64,000 bases of DNA, taken from NCBI RefSeq assembly GCF_013409785.1, contig NZ_JACCBV010000001.1, forward strand, positions 2,976,001 to 3,040,000, given 5' to 3'. The notes below the pieces were generated by a model. The model was not told the DNA's origin and did no database searches. It saw only the letters and a list, made by a program, of their open reading frames with translations. The position numbers and the translations under genes are program-made. Below, in pieces: positions 8,885 through 18,149 of this stretch (position 1 is its first letter; the number at the start of each line of letters is the position of its first letter). The stretch is from Microbacterium immunditiarum. GTDB taxonomy: Bacteria > Actinomycetota > Actinomycetes > Actinomycetales > Microbacteriaceae.

Positions 8885-10327
8885 GTGGCATCCGACGTCG
8901 ACGACCTGCGCGCGCAGCTCGAAGAGCTTCGCCGTGAGAACGAGCGGCTGCGCGAGCAGCGCACCGAGCCCGTCGAACCGCTGGCCGCGGCATCCGACAC
9001 CGCCCCGCCGCGTCGTCGCAACGGCTGGCGCGCGATCGTCTCGGCGCTGTGCATCGTCATCGCCGGGATCCTCGTGCCCGTCACGATCGTGTCGACGTGG
9101 ACGCGCGCCCAGCTCGTCGACGAGGCGACCTTCGTGCAGACCTTCGCGCCTCTCGCCGACGACCCCGGCGTTCAGGAGCTCGTCATCGAGCAGTCGACCT
9201 CGGCGATCAACGAGTCGCTCGACGTCGAGTCGTTCACCGACGACCTGTTCGACGGCTTGGCGCGGCTGGATCTGCCGCCCGCGGCGCTGCGCGCACTCGA
9301 GCTCCTGCGCACACCGGCCGCGTCCGGCCTGCAGGGACTCATCGAGAGCACGGTCACGCGCGTCGTCGAGTCAGATGCCTTCGCCGAGGTGTGGCAGCGC
9401 GCCCTGATCGCGAGCCACCGCGCGCTCGTCGCGGCCGCGACCGGCGACGGCTCGGGCGTCGTGACGATCGACGAGGCGGGTGTCCTCGGGATCCAGCTCG
9501 GCCCCATCGTCGAGGAGCTCAAGCAGCGGCTCGTCGACCGCGGAATCGGTCTCGCCGAGGCGATCCCCGCCGTCGACCGCACGATCGTGATCGCGCAGTC
9601 CGACGCACTTCCGCTCGTCATCGCGATCTACAACATCGCCGTCACGGTCGGCTGGTGGCTGCCGCTCATCGCGCTCGCGCTGTTCGTCGTCGGGATCCTC
9701 GTGGCGCGCCGCCGCTCCACGGCGCTGCTCGGAACGGGCGTCGCGCTCGCGCTCGGAGGCGCGGCGCTCGTGATCGCGCTCGGCGCCGCCCGCGCGATCC
9801 TCTCTCTCAACGCGCCCGCGCTCGGCGTCGCGCCCGCGACGACCGACTCGATCTTCTTCGTCGTGGCGGGTGCGATGCGCGACACCGCGATCGTCGCGAC
9901 GTTCCTCGGCGTCGTCATCGCGATCGCCGCGTGGCTCGGCGGCCGGTGGGAGCCCGCGGTCCGTGTCCGGACCCTCGCGGGTTCGCTCACCGGCAATGCG
10001 CGGGCAGGGCTGCGCCGCTGGGGCTTCGACTCAGGTGCGTTCGGCGACTGGATGCACCGCCAGCGCCTGCTCGTGCGCATCGTGATCCTGGTGCTCGCGA
10101 TCGTGCTGCTCTTCGCGCTCCGGCCGCTGTCGGTCGGCGACATCGTCCTCGCGGTCGTGCTCGCGCTCATCGTGTGGCTCATCGCGGAGCTCCTCCAGCG
10201 CGAGCCCGTCGCGAGCACGACAGCCGCGGAGGACGAATCAGCGGATGCCGCGACCGCAGCCGCGGCATCCGCCGTCGTCGAACACGACGAGCCCGTCGAG
10301 CCCGTCGAACCGCCCTCTACCCGCTGA
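8885..10327 (+). CDS. Large membrane protein of unknown function
   Basis: 480 residues. The N-terminal 35 residues contain a heptad-like Leu/Glu/Arg stretch (DDLRAQLEELRRENERLREQ), probably a short coiled coil. Then come one transmembrane segment (about 55-75), a roughly 200-residue probably extracellular domain rich in Asp/Glu/Leu, and four or five further membrane segments. The acidic tail has VVEHDEPVEPVEPP. I do not recognise the family. GTG at 8885 was preferred over an ATG 132 bases upstream because the upstream residues are Arg/Ala-rich noise; TAGTGT at 8785-8790 is a possible -10. It overlaps convergent metE by 11 bases. Confidence 0.8.
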   Translation: MASDVDDLRAQLEELRRENERLREQRTEPVEPLAAASDTAPPRRRNGWRAIVSALCIVIAGILVPVTIVSTWTRAQLVDEATFVQTFAPLADDPGVQELVIEQSTSAINESLDVESFTDDLFDGLARLDLPPAALRALELLRTPAASGLQGLIESTVTRVVESDAFAEVWQRALIASHRALVAAATGDGSGVVTIDEAGVLGIQLGPIVEELKQRLVDRGIGLAEAIPAVDRTIVIAQSDALPLVIAIYNIAVTVGWWLPLIALALFVVGILVARRRSTALLGTGVALALGGAALVIALGAARAILSLNAPALGVAPATTDSIFFVVAGAMRDTAIVATFLGVVIAIAAWLGGRWEPAVRVRTLAGSLTGNARAGLRRWGFDSGAFGDWMHRQRLLVRIVILVLAIVLLFALRPLSVGDIVLAVVLALIVWLIAELLQREPVASTTAAEDESADAATAAAASAVVEHDEPVEPVEPPSTR

Positions 10328-12680
10328 CCCGCACGGGACCCGCGATCCCCGCCCGCTCGCGCACGAGCCGCGTCGCCTCGACGAGGTTCTGCAGCGACAG
10401 CACCGTCTCGCGGTAGGCGCGCGTCTTGAGCCCGCAGTCGGGGTTGACCCACACCTGCGACAGCGGCACGTGCTCGAGCGTGCGCTCGATGAGCGCCACG
10501 AGCTCCGCCACCGGGGGCACGCGCGGCGAGTGGATGTCGTACACGCCCGGCCCGATCCCGAGCTCGAAGCCGGACTCGCCGAGGTCGCCGAGCAGCTCGC
10601 CGCGGCTGCGCGCCGCCTCGATCGACGTGACGTCGGCGTCGAGCGCCGCGATCGCGTCGATGACGTCCGCGAACTCGGAGTAGCAGAGGTGCGTGTGCAC
10701 CTGCGTGGCATCCGCCGCTCCTCCGGTCGCGAGCCGGAACGCGCGCACCGACCAGTCGAGGTAGTCGGACTGCGCCCCCCGCGACAGGGGCAGCAGCTCG
10801 CGCAACGCGGGCTCGTCGACCTGGACGATCCGGATGCCCGCGGCCTCGAGATCGCGGATCTCGTCGCGCAGCGCGAGCGCGACCTGGGTCGCGGTGTCGC
10901 GCAGCGGCTGGTCGTCGCGGACGAAAGACCACGCGAGGATCGTGACAGGACCCGTCAGCATGCCCTTGACCGGCTTCTCGGTGAGCGACTGCGCGAAGCG
11001 CGACCAGTCCACCGTGATGGGCGCGGGCCGGGTCACGTCGCCCCACAGGATCGACGGACGGGTCACCCGCGAGCCGTACGACTGCACCCAGCCGTGCCGG
11101 GTCACCGCGAAGCCGTCGAGATGCTCCGCGAAGTACTGCACCATGTCGTTGCGCTCCGGCTCGCCGTGCACGAGCACGTCGAGGCCGAGCTCCTCCTGCA
11201 GCCCCACGACCGTCGTGATCTCGAGCCGGAGGAGCTCTTCGTACTCCGCCTGGCTCAGCTCGCCGCGGTCGCGCCGCCCGCGGAGCCGCCGGATCTCGGC
11301 GGTCTGCGGGAACGACCCGATCGTGGTGGTCGGCAGCAGCGGCAGGTCGAGCTCATCCTCCTGCAGGGCACGGCGCCGCGCGGCATCCGTGCGACCGAAC
11401 GCGTCCTCTGCGAGCCCGGCGACGCGCGAGCGAACCGCCTCGTCGCGCACACCTGGCGCGGCACGGCGGTCGGCGAGGGCGGCGGATGCCTCGGCCAGCG
11501 TCGGCTCGATCGCCGTCCGCCCTTCGGCGAGGCCCCGCGCGAGCGTCGCCACCTGCGCGACCTTCTGGTCGGCGAACGCGAGCCACGACACGAGCCGCGG
11601 GTCGAGGCCCGTCTCGTCGGCGATGTCGTGCGGCACGTGCTGCAGCGACGTGGAGGTGCCGACGGCGGTGTGCGCCCCGACGCCCCGCAGCGACTCGAGC
11701 GACGACCATGCCGCGTCGAGGTCGCCGCGCCACACGTTGCGTCCGTCCACGACGCCGCCCACGAGGGTCTTCCCCTCGAGACCGGACGTCGGCAGCGGCA
11801 CGACCCCGCGCACGAGGTCGAGCGCGATCGCCTCGACGGGCGCGGCGGCGAGCGCCCGCCACGCGTCCTGGCCGAGCTGTCCGTACGGGGCCGCGACGAG
11901 GATCGACGGGCGTCGCGGCGCACTTCCGAGCGCGCGATAGGCAACGGATGCCGCAGCCGCGAGCTCGACCGCGGACACGGGCAGGCTCTCACTCACGAGC
12001 GCCGGCTCGTCCAGCTGGACCCAGTCGACGCCCGCCTCGCGCAGGTCGGCGAGCAGGCTGACGTAGGCGCCGACGACGGACTCGAGCCGGTCGATCGGGC
12101 GGAAGACGGGAACGTCCGCCCCGCCGGGGCGGAGGGCCGCGGCATCCGTCGCCTTCGACAGCGCGAGGAGCGTCACCGGGCCGACGAGGACCGGCCTGGT
12201 GATGAACCCGTCGGCTCGCGCCTCGGCGAACTGGCGCACGAGGCGAGCCGACGACGGCGCGAACACCGTATCGGGCCCGATCTCGGGTACGAGGTAGTGG
12301 TAGTTCGTGTCGAACCACTTCGTGAGCTCGAGCGGCGGCTGGTCGCCCGAGCCGCGCGCGGCGGCGAAGGTCGCGGCCAGGCCCACCGAGCCGTCGGGCT
12401 CGCGCAGTTCGTCGAAGCGGGCCGGCAGCGCGCCGACCGCGAGCGCCGCGTCGAGCACCTGGTCGTACAGCGAGAACGACTCCGGGATCGACGAGTCGTC
12501 GCGGCCGAGGCCGAGTCCGACCAGCCGCTCGCGCGTCGCGCGGCGCAGCTCGGCGGTGCGGGCCTCGAGCTCCGCGTCGTCGATCTCACCGGCCCAGTGG
12601 GCCTCGAGCGCGCGCTTGAGCTCGCGGCGGCGTCCGATGCGGGGATAGCCGAGGATCGTCCCGGCGGGGAATGCGCTCAT
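10317..12680 (-). CDS. metE: Cobalamin-independent methionine synthase
   Basis: Transfers a methyl group from methyltetrahydropteroyl-triglutamate to homocysteine, using zinc and no B12. 787 residues, the usual two-barrel length. The N-terminus MSAFPAGTILGYPRIGRRRELK is typical (here read from ATG at 12680). In the C-terminal barrel the zinc ligands are in THLCYSEF and NPDCGLKTR, and VDEPALREL is the conserved Glu loop. Its start overlaps the metF stop (ATGA), so metF and metE are coupled: metF supplies the methyl donor used here. The 3' end overlaps the convergent membrane-protein gene by 11 bases. Confidence 0.97.
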   Translation of the reverse strand: MSAFPAGTILGYPRIGRRRELKRALEAHWAGEIDDAELEARTAELRRATRERLVGLGLGRDDSSIPESFSLYDQVLDAALAVGALPARFDELREPDGSVGLAATFAAARGSGDQPPLELTKWFDTNYHYLVPEIGPDTVFAPSSARLVRQFAEARADGFITRPVLVGPVTLLALSKATDAAALRPGGADVPVFRPIDRLESVVGAYVSLLADLREAGVDWVQLDEPALVSESLPVSAVELAAAASVAYRALGSAPRRPSILVAAPYGQLGQDAWRALAAAPVEAIALDLVRGVVPLPTSGLEGKTLVGGVVDGRNVWRGDLDAAWSSLESLRGVGAHTAVGTSTSLQHVPHDIADETGLDPRLVSWLAFADQKVAQVATLARGLAEGRTAIEPTLAEASAALADRRAAPGVRDEAVRSRVAGLAEDAFGRTDAARRRALQEDELDLPLLPTTTIGSFPQTAEIRRLRGRRDRGELSQAEYEELLRLEITTVVGLQEELGLDVLVHGEPERNDMVQYFAEHLDGFAVTRHGWVQSYGSRVTRPSILWGDVTRPAPITVDWSRFAQSLTEKPVKGMLTGPVTILAWSFVRDDQPLRDTATQVALALRDEIRDLEAAGIRIVQVDEPALRELLPLSRGAQSDYLDWSVRAFRLATGGAADATQVHTHLCYSEFADVIDAIAALDADVTSIEAARSRGELLGDLGESGFELGIGPGVYDIHSPRVPPVAELVALIERTLEHVPLSQVWVNPDCGLKTRAYRETVLSLQNLVEATRLVRERAGIAGPVRVSG

Positions 12681-13603
12681 CGTGCGGTCTCCTTCTCGTG
12701 GGTGGGGATGCCGGCCTCGCGGATGACCGCGAGCACCGTGTCGTGGACGTTGAAGGCGTAGAGGTGGATTCCGGGTGCGCCGCCCGCGACGAGCTCGCGC
12801 GCGAGGCGCGCGGCGTGGGCGATGCCCGCCTCGCGGCGGCTCTCGTCGTCGGGGGCGAGCGCGAGCTCGAGGGCGAGGTCGGCGGGCTCGGCCTCCCCCG
12901 TGAGCTCGAGCACGCGGCGCAGCCGCGCGGGAGACGTGACGGGCATGATGCCCGGGAGGATCGGGATGCGCACGCCCGCCTCGCGTGCGCGGTCGGCGAA
13001 CGAAAGGTGGTCGTCCGCGCGGAACACCACTTGGGTGATCGCGAACGTCGCACCCGCCGCCTGCTTCTCGAGCAGGGTGTCGATGTCGTGACGCGGATGC
13101 CGCGACCGCGGATGCCCGTTGGGAAACGCCGCGACGGCGAGTGCGGGCGCACCCGGTCCGTCGTGGATGCCGCGCTCCGCGCGCACCCGGCGGATGAGCC
13201 GCACGAGGTCGGCCGCGCGCGTGAGCTCGCCGAGGAACGCGTCGTCTTCGCCGAGGCCGGCCGGTGGGTCGCCGCGCAGCGCGAGGAAGCGGTCGATGCC
13301 GGCGTCGAGGAACTGGCGCACGAGCGCCTCGGCCCGCGCGGTCGTGCTGCCGACGCACGTGAGGTGGGCGAGCGGCTCGACGTCCGTCGTCTCGCGGATG
13401 TACCGCAGCAGCTCAAGCGAACGGCCGCCGGTCGAGCCGCCCGCGCCGAAGGTCACCGAGATGAAGCGGGGGCCGGCATCGGCGAGGCGGCGGACCGACT
13501 CGTGCAGTGCGGCCGCGGCATCCGGTGTGCGCGGCGGATAGACCTCGAACGAGAACGGCACAGCACCGGGTCGGTCGGTGAAGAGGCTCGAGCTGACGGT
13601 CAT
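12677..13603 (-). CDS. metF: Methylenetetrahydrofolate reductase
   Basis: Flavoprotein reducing 5,10-methylene- to 5-methyl-tetrahydrofolate, the methyl donor for MetE. 308 residues. Visible MTHFR features are FSFEVYPPRT (catalytic Glu near the N-terminus), FISVTFGAGGST, LAHLTCVG, and DRFLALRGDPP. The ATG at 13603 was preferred over 13660, since the extra 19 residues are not family-like. It is cotranscribed with metE through a 4-base overlap. I looked for a B12, SAM or SAH riboswitch upstream and found none that holds together. Confidence 0.95.
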   Translation of the reverse strand: MTVSSSLFTDRPGAVPFSFEVYPPRTPDAAAALHESVRRLADAGPRFISVTFGAGGSTGGRSLELLRYIRETTDVEPLAHLTCVGSTTARAEALVRQFLDAGIDRFLALRGDPPAGLGEDDAFLGELTRAADLVRLIRRVRAERGIHDGPGAPALAVAAFPNGHPRSRHPRHDIDTLLEKQAAGATFAITQVVFRADDHLSFADRAREAGVRIPILPGIMPVTSPARLRRVLELTGEAEPADLALELALAPDDESRREAGIAHAARLARELVAGGAPGIHLYAFNVHDTVLAVIREAGIPTHEKETAR

Positions 13604-13925
13604 GACGGACTCTCGGACAGGGACGGTTTCAGTGGCCTGGTGGCCGCAGGTCTCGCGCATGCCTCTGGGGCATGTCGATCTCGGCGGGCGGGTGCCGGGC
13701 TCGGCTGTCGCTCCCTGCCCGGTCAGCGCCGGGCATGTGCGAGCACGATATCCGCCCCGCGCACCGCTCCGCCGGGATGTGTCGGCGTATTGCCGCGTGT
13801 TTCGTCATGTTCCTCGAGTGCGCCCGTCGGCACCCCGGCTGCGGAACCGGGACCGCAGACCCGCGGCGCCCTCGATCTGTTGCGCTGGTCCCTCTTTCGC
13901 ATACAGTCGCGGCGGGGGCGATGAC
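13604..13925. other. Divergent intergenic region between metF and a GNAT gene
   Basis: 322 bases without a gene. It holds the GNAT promoter at its right end. On the metF side there are words resembling fragments of a cobalamin riboswitch (AGACCTGC, GCCACTG), but in the wrong order, and no clear -10. I see no terminator or repeat that I can support. Confidence 0.5.
13880..13907 (+). promoter_or_regulatory. Promoter of the GNAT gene at 13926
   Basis: -35-like TTGCGC (13880-13885), a 16-base spacer and -10-like TACAGT (13902-13907). The start codon is 18 bases beyond the -10, leaving room for a short leader. Confidence 0.5.
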
Positions 13926-14582
13926 GTGCCGGTGAACGATCTGCCGCGCGCGCGTCTCGACGACGCACGCGCACTGCTCGCGCGCGCGTTCGCCTCCGAC
14001 CCTGTCTTCACGACATCCTTCGGCGGTGGAGCCGACGAGGCGAGCCGCTCGGGAGTGCGCCTCGCCTCGTTCGTGCTCGCGATGACCCGGATCCTGAGTG
14101 GGCGTCGGCGCATGGTGACCGAGGACGGACGGCTTGTCGGGGTGGCCCTGACCCAGGTACCGCTGGGGCGCCTCGCCCGCCTGCTGCGACTGCCGGTCGT
14201 GGGCGCGCGATTCGTGCCCGTCGCCGTGGCTGTGCGCCCCAGAGTCCTGCGGCGGCTGCGCGACTACGACCGCCGCTGTCGCGCACTCGCGCCGCGCACC
14301 CCGCACCACACGCTCACGATGGTGGGCGTGCGAGACGAGGCGCGGGGCGCAGGCCACGGCAGGCGCCTGATCGAGGACGCGATCGCGATGGCGGAGGCCG
14401 ACCCCGGCTCGAGCGGCATCGGGCTCGACACCGAGAACCCTGCGAACGTCGCACTCTACGAGCACCTCGGATTCCACCTGCTCGGCGTGGTCGACATGGG
14501 AGCCTTTCGTGCGCACGTCATGTTCCACCCGACCTCCGGCGCGGAGGGGCGCGAACATGCGCCCCGCCGCGCAGCGGGCTAG
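13926..14582 (+). CDS. GNAT-family N-acetyltransferase
   Basis: 218-residue acyl-CoA-dependent acetyltransferase, substrate unknown. The acetyl-CoA motif is in VRDEARGAGHGRRLIEDAI (R-G-x-G-x-G/A form), followed by LDTENPANVALYEHLGF, typical of motif B. The N-terminal half is Arg/Leu-rich. GTG at 13926 has GCGGGGGCG seven bases upstream; GTG at 13932 is an alternative. The stop at 14580-14582 overlaps the probable -10 of the next gene. Confidence 0.85.
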   Translation: MPVNDLPRARLDDARALLARAFASDPVFTTSFGGGADEASRSGVRLASFVLAMTRILSGRRRMVTEDGRLVGVALTQVPLGRLARLLRLPVVGARFVPVAVAVRPRVLRRLRDYDRRCRALAPRTPHHTLTMVGVRDEARGAGHGRRLIEDAIAMAEADPGSSGIGLDTENPANVALYEHLGFHLLGVVDMGAFRAHVMFHPTSGAEGREHAPRRAAG

Positions 14583-14585
14583 CGT
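14580..14585 (+). promoter_or_regulatory. -10 element for leaderless S9 peptidase gene
   Basis: TAGCGT ends exactly six bases before the GTG at 14592 and there is no Shine-Dalgarno sequence. This arrangement recurs at many genes in the window. Confidence 0.5.
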
Positions 14586-14591
14586 GGGTCT

Positions 14592-16508
14592 GTGACCCCC
14601 GAGCTGCCGTACGGGACCTGGCCCTCGCCCATCACCGCCGAATCGGTCGCCGCCGCGTCGCCGCGCATCGAAGGCGCACGGTTCGTCGACGGCGAGGTGT
14701 GGTGGGGCGAGACCGTCCCGGCCGAGGGCGGCCGCACGACCGTGCGCCGACGCCTCGCGTCCGGAGCGGTCGAGGAGGTGCTGCCGGCGCCGTGGAACGC
14801 GCGCTCGGGCGTGCACGAGTACGGCGGCGGCGCGTGGACCGCGCTCGACGGCGGTCGCCTCGCGTTCGTCGAGAAGCAGGATCAGCGCGTGTGGCTGCTG
14901 GCTCCGGGCGAGCCTCCGCGTCCGCTCACACCCGCCGCGGGCGACGTCCGCTACGGGGGGCTCACGTGGCAGGAGGGCCGGCTGCTCGCGGTCCGCGAAG
15001 ACCACGACGGGCGCCGCCGCCCGCGGCGAGACCTCGTGGCGATCTCGACGGACGACGACCCCGAGGTCACCGACCTCGTGGCCGACAGCGACTTCCTCGC
15101 GCAGCCCGCGCTGTCGCCCGGCGGCCATCACCTCGCGTGGATCGCGTGGAACCACCCTGCGATGCCGTGGGACCGAACCGAGCTGCGGGTCGGCCGCATC
15201 GAAGACGGCACGGTCGCCGAGTGGGCGACGGTGTCGCCGGATGCCGCGACCGCCCCACTGCAGCCGGTGTGGCTCGACGAGGACGACCTGCTCTACGTCG
15301 ACGATCCGACCGGCCGCTGGAACCTGTGGCGGATGCGCCTGTCCGCCGACCTCGACCACCGCCCCGTGTCGCCCGCCGACGCCGACACCGGCGGCCCGCT
15401 GTGGACGCTCGGACCGCGGTGGTACGCGCGGATCGACGGCGGCCGCGTCGTCGCGGCGCGCACGAACGGGGCGGACGAGCTCGCCGTCATCGACCTCGAG
15501 TCCGGTGAGGCGACCCCGCTCCCCTGTCCGGCGATCGCGGGGGTGAGCGTCGAGGACGCATCGGGGTCGCGGGTGCTCGTCTCGGGCGCAGGAACGGATG
15601 CCCCGGCGGGGCTGTGGCTGGTCGACGCCGACCGACCGGGCGAGATCGTGACGGTGAGCGGCGGCTCCACCCCGTGGGACGCCGAGTGGAACCCGCGTGC
15701 GGTCCCGGTCACCTACGACGGCCCCCACGGGCCCGTGCACGCCTTCGCGTATCCCCCGACGAACCCCGATCACACCGCGCCCGCGGGCGAGAAGCCTCCG
15801 TACATCGTGTTCGTGCACGGCGGTCCGACGTCGCACGTCGGGGGCGCGGCATCCGCCAAGATCGGGTACTGGACCAGTCGCGGAATCGGCGTGATCGACG
15901 TCAACTACGGCGGGTCGTCCGGCTACGGCCGCGCGTACCGCGAGCGCCTCCTCGGCCAGTGGGGCGTCGTCGACGTCGACGACGTCGTGGCGGCCGTGCG
16001 CGGCCTCGCCGATGCGGGACTGGCCGACCCCGACCGCCTCGCGATAGCGGGTGGCTCGGCGGGCGGCTGGACCGTGCTGTGCGCTCTCTACCGAAGCGAC
16101 GTGTTCGGCGCGGGAATCAGCCGCTACGGCGTCGCGGATCTGCGCGCGCTCGCGCGCGACACGCACGACTTCGAGTCGCGCTACCTCGACGGCATGGTGG
16201 GCCCGCTGCCCGAGGCCGAGGAGCTGTACCTCGAGCGCTCCCCGCTCTCGCACCTCGACCGGCTCACGACGCCACTGCTCATCGAGCAGGGCCTCGAGGA
16301 CCGCGTCGTCCCCCCGTCGCAATCCGAGGCGCTGCGGAACGCCCTCGCCGAGAAGGGCGTGCCGCACGCGTACCTCCCGTTCGAGGACGAGGGCCACGGG
16401 TTCCGGCGCGCCGAGACGATCGTGCGCACGCTCGAAGCCGAGCTCAGCTTCCTCGGGCAGGTCTTCGGGTTCGACCCGCCCGGCGTCGAGCGGCTCGAGC
16501 TCGACTGA
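14592..16508 (+). CDS. S9-family prolyl oligopeptidase-like peptidase
   Basis: 638 residues. The N-terminal about 380 residues form a beta-propeller-like region of repeated short strands; the C-terminal about 250 form an alpha/beta hydrolase. The catalytic triad is visible: Ser489 in AGGSAGGW, Asp near 570 in QGLEDRVVP, and His602 in EGHGFRR. The oxyanion segment is VFVHGGPTSH. No signal peptide, so it is probably cytosolic and cleaves short peptides or acylated peptides; the substrate is not readable. The GTG start lacks a ribosome site and follows a -10 hexamer by six bases, so it is probably leaderless. Confidence 0.92.
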   Translation: MTPELPYGTWPSPITAESVAAASPRIEGARFVDGEVWWGETVPAEGGRTTVRRRLASGAVEEVLPAPWNARSGVHEYGGGAWTALDGGRLAFVEKQDQRVWLLAPGEPPRPLTPAAGDVRYGGLTWQEGRLLAVREDHDGRRRPRRDLVAISTDDDPEVTDLVADSDFLAQPALSPGGHHLAWIAWNHPAMPWDRTELRVGRIEDGTVAEWATVSPDAATAPLQPVWLDEDDLLYVDDPTGRWNLWRMRLSADLDHRPVSPADADTGGPLWTLGPRWYARIDGGRVVAARTNGADELAVIDLESGEATPLPCPAIAGVSVEDASGSRVLVSGAGTDAPAGLWLVDADRPGEIVTVSGGSTPWDAEWNPRAVPVTYDGPHGPVHAFAYPPTNPDHTAPAGEKPPYIVFVHGGPTSHVGGAASAKIGYWTSRGIGVIDVNYGGSSGYGRAYRERLLGQWGVVDVDDVVAAVRGLADAGLADPDRLAIAGGSAGGWTVLCALYRSDVFGAGISRYGVADLRALARDTHDFESRYLDGMVGPLPEAEELYLERSPLSHLDRLTTPLLIEQGLEDRVVPPSQSEALRNALAEKGVPHAYLPFEDEGHGFRRAETIVRTLEAELSFLGQVFGFDPPGVERLELD

Positions 16509-16544
16509 GGCGACGGAACGCGCTCGGCTTCGACCGCCCAGCCC

Positions 16545-18065
16545 TCAGGCTCGGGCATACGGTGCGAGCCTCGACGCGAGGAGGGCGCCCACGCGTGCGT
16601 GCAGCAGCGTGCCCTCCTCCTCGTGATCCTGCGACAGGATGATGCCCTGCTCGTGGACGGCCGACACGAGGTCGCCGCGGTCGTACGGCACGAGCGCGCG
16701 CACCTCGACCTCGGGGAGCGGGAGCGCCTCCTCGATCGCGGCGCGCAGTTCGGCGATGCCCTCACCGGTGCGCGACGACACGAAGAGCGACTTCGGCTCG
16801 AGGCCGCGCAGGAGCATCCGCGTGTCGTCGTCGACGAGGTCGGCCTTGTTGAACACGACGATCTCGGGGATGTCGCGCGCGCCGACATCGCCGATCACGT
16901 CTCGCACGGTCGCGAGCTGCGCCGCGGGGTCGGGGTGCGAGCCGTCGACGACGTGGAGGATCACATCGGCGTGGCCGACCTCCTCGAGCGTGGAGCGGAA
17001 TGCCTCGACGAGCTGGTGCGGCAGGTTCCGCACGAAGCCCACGGTGTCGGTCAGCGTGTACACGCGGCCATCGGAGGTCTCGGACCGCCGCACGGTCGCG
17101 TCGAGCGTCGCGAACAGGGCGTTCTCGACGAGCACTCCCGCGCTCGTGAGCCGGTTCAGCAGCGACGACTTGCCGGCGTTCGTGTAGCCGGCGATCGCGA
17201 CCGACGGCACGGTGTTCCGCTTGCGCTCGGCGCGCTTCGCCTCACGGGCGGGCGCGAAGTCGCGGATCTGGCGGCGCAGCTGCGCCATGCGAGTCCGGAT
17301 GCGGCGGCGATCGAGCTCGATCTTCGTCTCACCGGGTCCGCGTGAGCCCATGCCCGCGCCGCCCGCACCCACCTGGCCACCGGCCTGACGGCTCATCGAC
17401 TCACCCCAGCCGCGCAGTCGCGGGAGGAGGTACTCGAGCTGGGCGAGCTCGACCTGCGCCTTGCCCTCGCGGCTCTTCGCGTGCTGGCTGAAGATGTCGA
17501 GGATCACCGTCGTGCGGTCGATGACCTTGACCTTCACGACGTCTTCGAGCGCACGGCGCTGGCTGGGCGCGAGCTCGGTGTCGGCGATGACCGTGTCCGC
17601 CCCGACCGCGGCGACGATGTCGTGCAGCTCGTGTGCCTTGCCGCGGCCGACGTAGGTGGCCGGATCCGGATGCGGCCGGCGCTGCAGCACACCGTCGAGC
17701 ACGACCGCACCCGCGGTCTCGGCAAGGGCGGCGAGCTCGCGCAGCGAGTTCTCGGCATCCTCCTGCGCGCCCTGCGGGTGCACGCCCACGAGCACGACGT
17801 TCTCGAGGCGCAGCTGCCGGTACTCGACCTCGGTGACGTCTTCGAGCTCCGTCGACAGACCCGGGACGCGGCGCAGCGCGGCGCGCTCCTCGCGGTCCCA
17901 TTGGTCGCCGTCGGTGTCGATCTGCGCGACCGTGGCCTCGTCCTGCAGCGCCTGCGCGGCGCCGAAGACACGAACCCCGGACCGCGCTTCGGCGCGCGAG
18001 AGCACCCTGTCGACGGGGTCGACGAGGGTCTCTTCGGTGCTTCGGGGTGTCGTGGTGTCGGTCAT
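16545..18065 (-). CDS. hflX: GTPase HflX
   Basis: Ribosome-binding GTPase that splits stalled 70S ribosomes under stress. 506 residues: HflX N-terminal domain (GVHPQG, DPATYVGRGKAHEL), a glycine-rich linker (GGQVGAGGAGMGSRGPGE), then the G domain with G1 AGYTNAGKS, G3 DTVGFV and G4 FNKADL. ATG at 18065 is preceded by AGAGGAA; the frame stays open far upstream through the antisense of other genes, but only this start fits. It has an N-terminal extension of about 80 residues before the conserved core, common in actinobacterial HflX. It is divergent from the RsmC-like methyltransferase. Confidence 0.95.
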   Translation of the reverse strand: MTDTTTPRSTEETLVDPVDRVLSRAEARSGVRVFGAAQALQDEATVAQIDTDGDQWDREERAALRRVPGLSTELEDVTEVEYRQLRLENVVLVGVHPQGAQEDAENSLRELAALAETAGAVVLDGVLQRRPHPDPATYVGRGKAHELHDIVAAVGADTVIADTELAPSQRRALEDVVKVKVIDRTTVILDIFSQHAKSREGKAQVELAQLEYLLPRLRGWGESMSRQAGGQVGAGGAGMGSRGPGETKIELDRRRIRTRMAQLRRQIRDFAPAREAKRAERKRNTVPSVAIAGYTNAGKSSLLNRLTSAGVLVENALFATLDATVRRSETSDGRVYTLTDTVGFVRNLPHQLVEAFRSTLEEVGHADVILHVVDGSHPDPAAQLATVRDVIGDVGARDIPEIVVFNKADLVDDDTRMLLRGLEPKSLFVSSRTGEGIAELRAAIEEALPLPEVEVRALVPYDRGDLVSAVHEQGIILSQDHEEEGTLLHARVGALLASRLAPYARA

Positions 18066-18137
18066 TCGTTCCTCTCGTGGAGCCTGTGCCGAGGCATCCG
18101 TAAACTCTACGCTTTCGGGGTGGACGGGGTCACCCGG

Positions 18138-18143
18138 TACGCT
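18138..18143 (+). promoter_or_regulatory. -10 element for leaderless methyltransferase gene
   Basis: TACGCT ends six bases before the ATG at 18150, with no ribosome site between. Confidence 0.45.
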
Positions 18144-18149
18144 CGCTCC

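Noticed and set aside
10245..12761. 838-codon open frame antisense to metE
   Set aside because: In 70% GC DNA stop codons are scarce. The translation is Arg/Asp/Glu/Val low-complexity, unlike any family, and metE on the other strand is certain.
13604..13760. Possible cobalamin riboswitch upstream of metF-metE
   Set aside because: AGACCTGC and GCCACTG are present, but GCCACTG follows the B12-box-like word instead of preceding it and the conserved core (GGGAA, CCCGC) is missing. A covariance-model search would settle this.
13629..16397. 922-codon open frame antisense to the S9 peptidase
   Set aside because: Same GC artefact; it crosses the divergent promoters and lacks a ribosome site.
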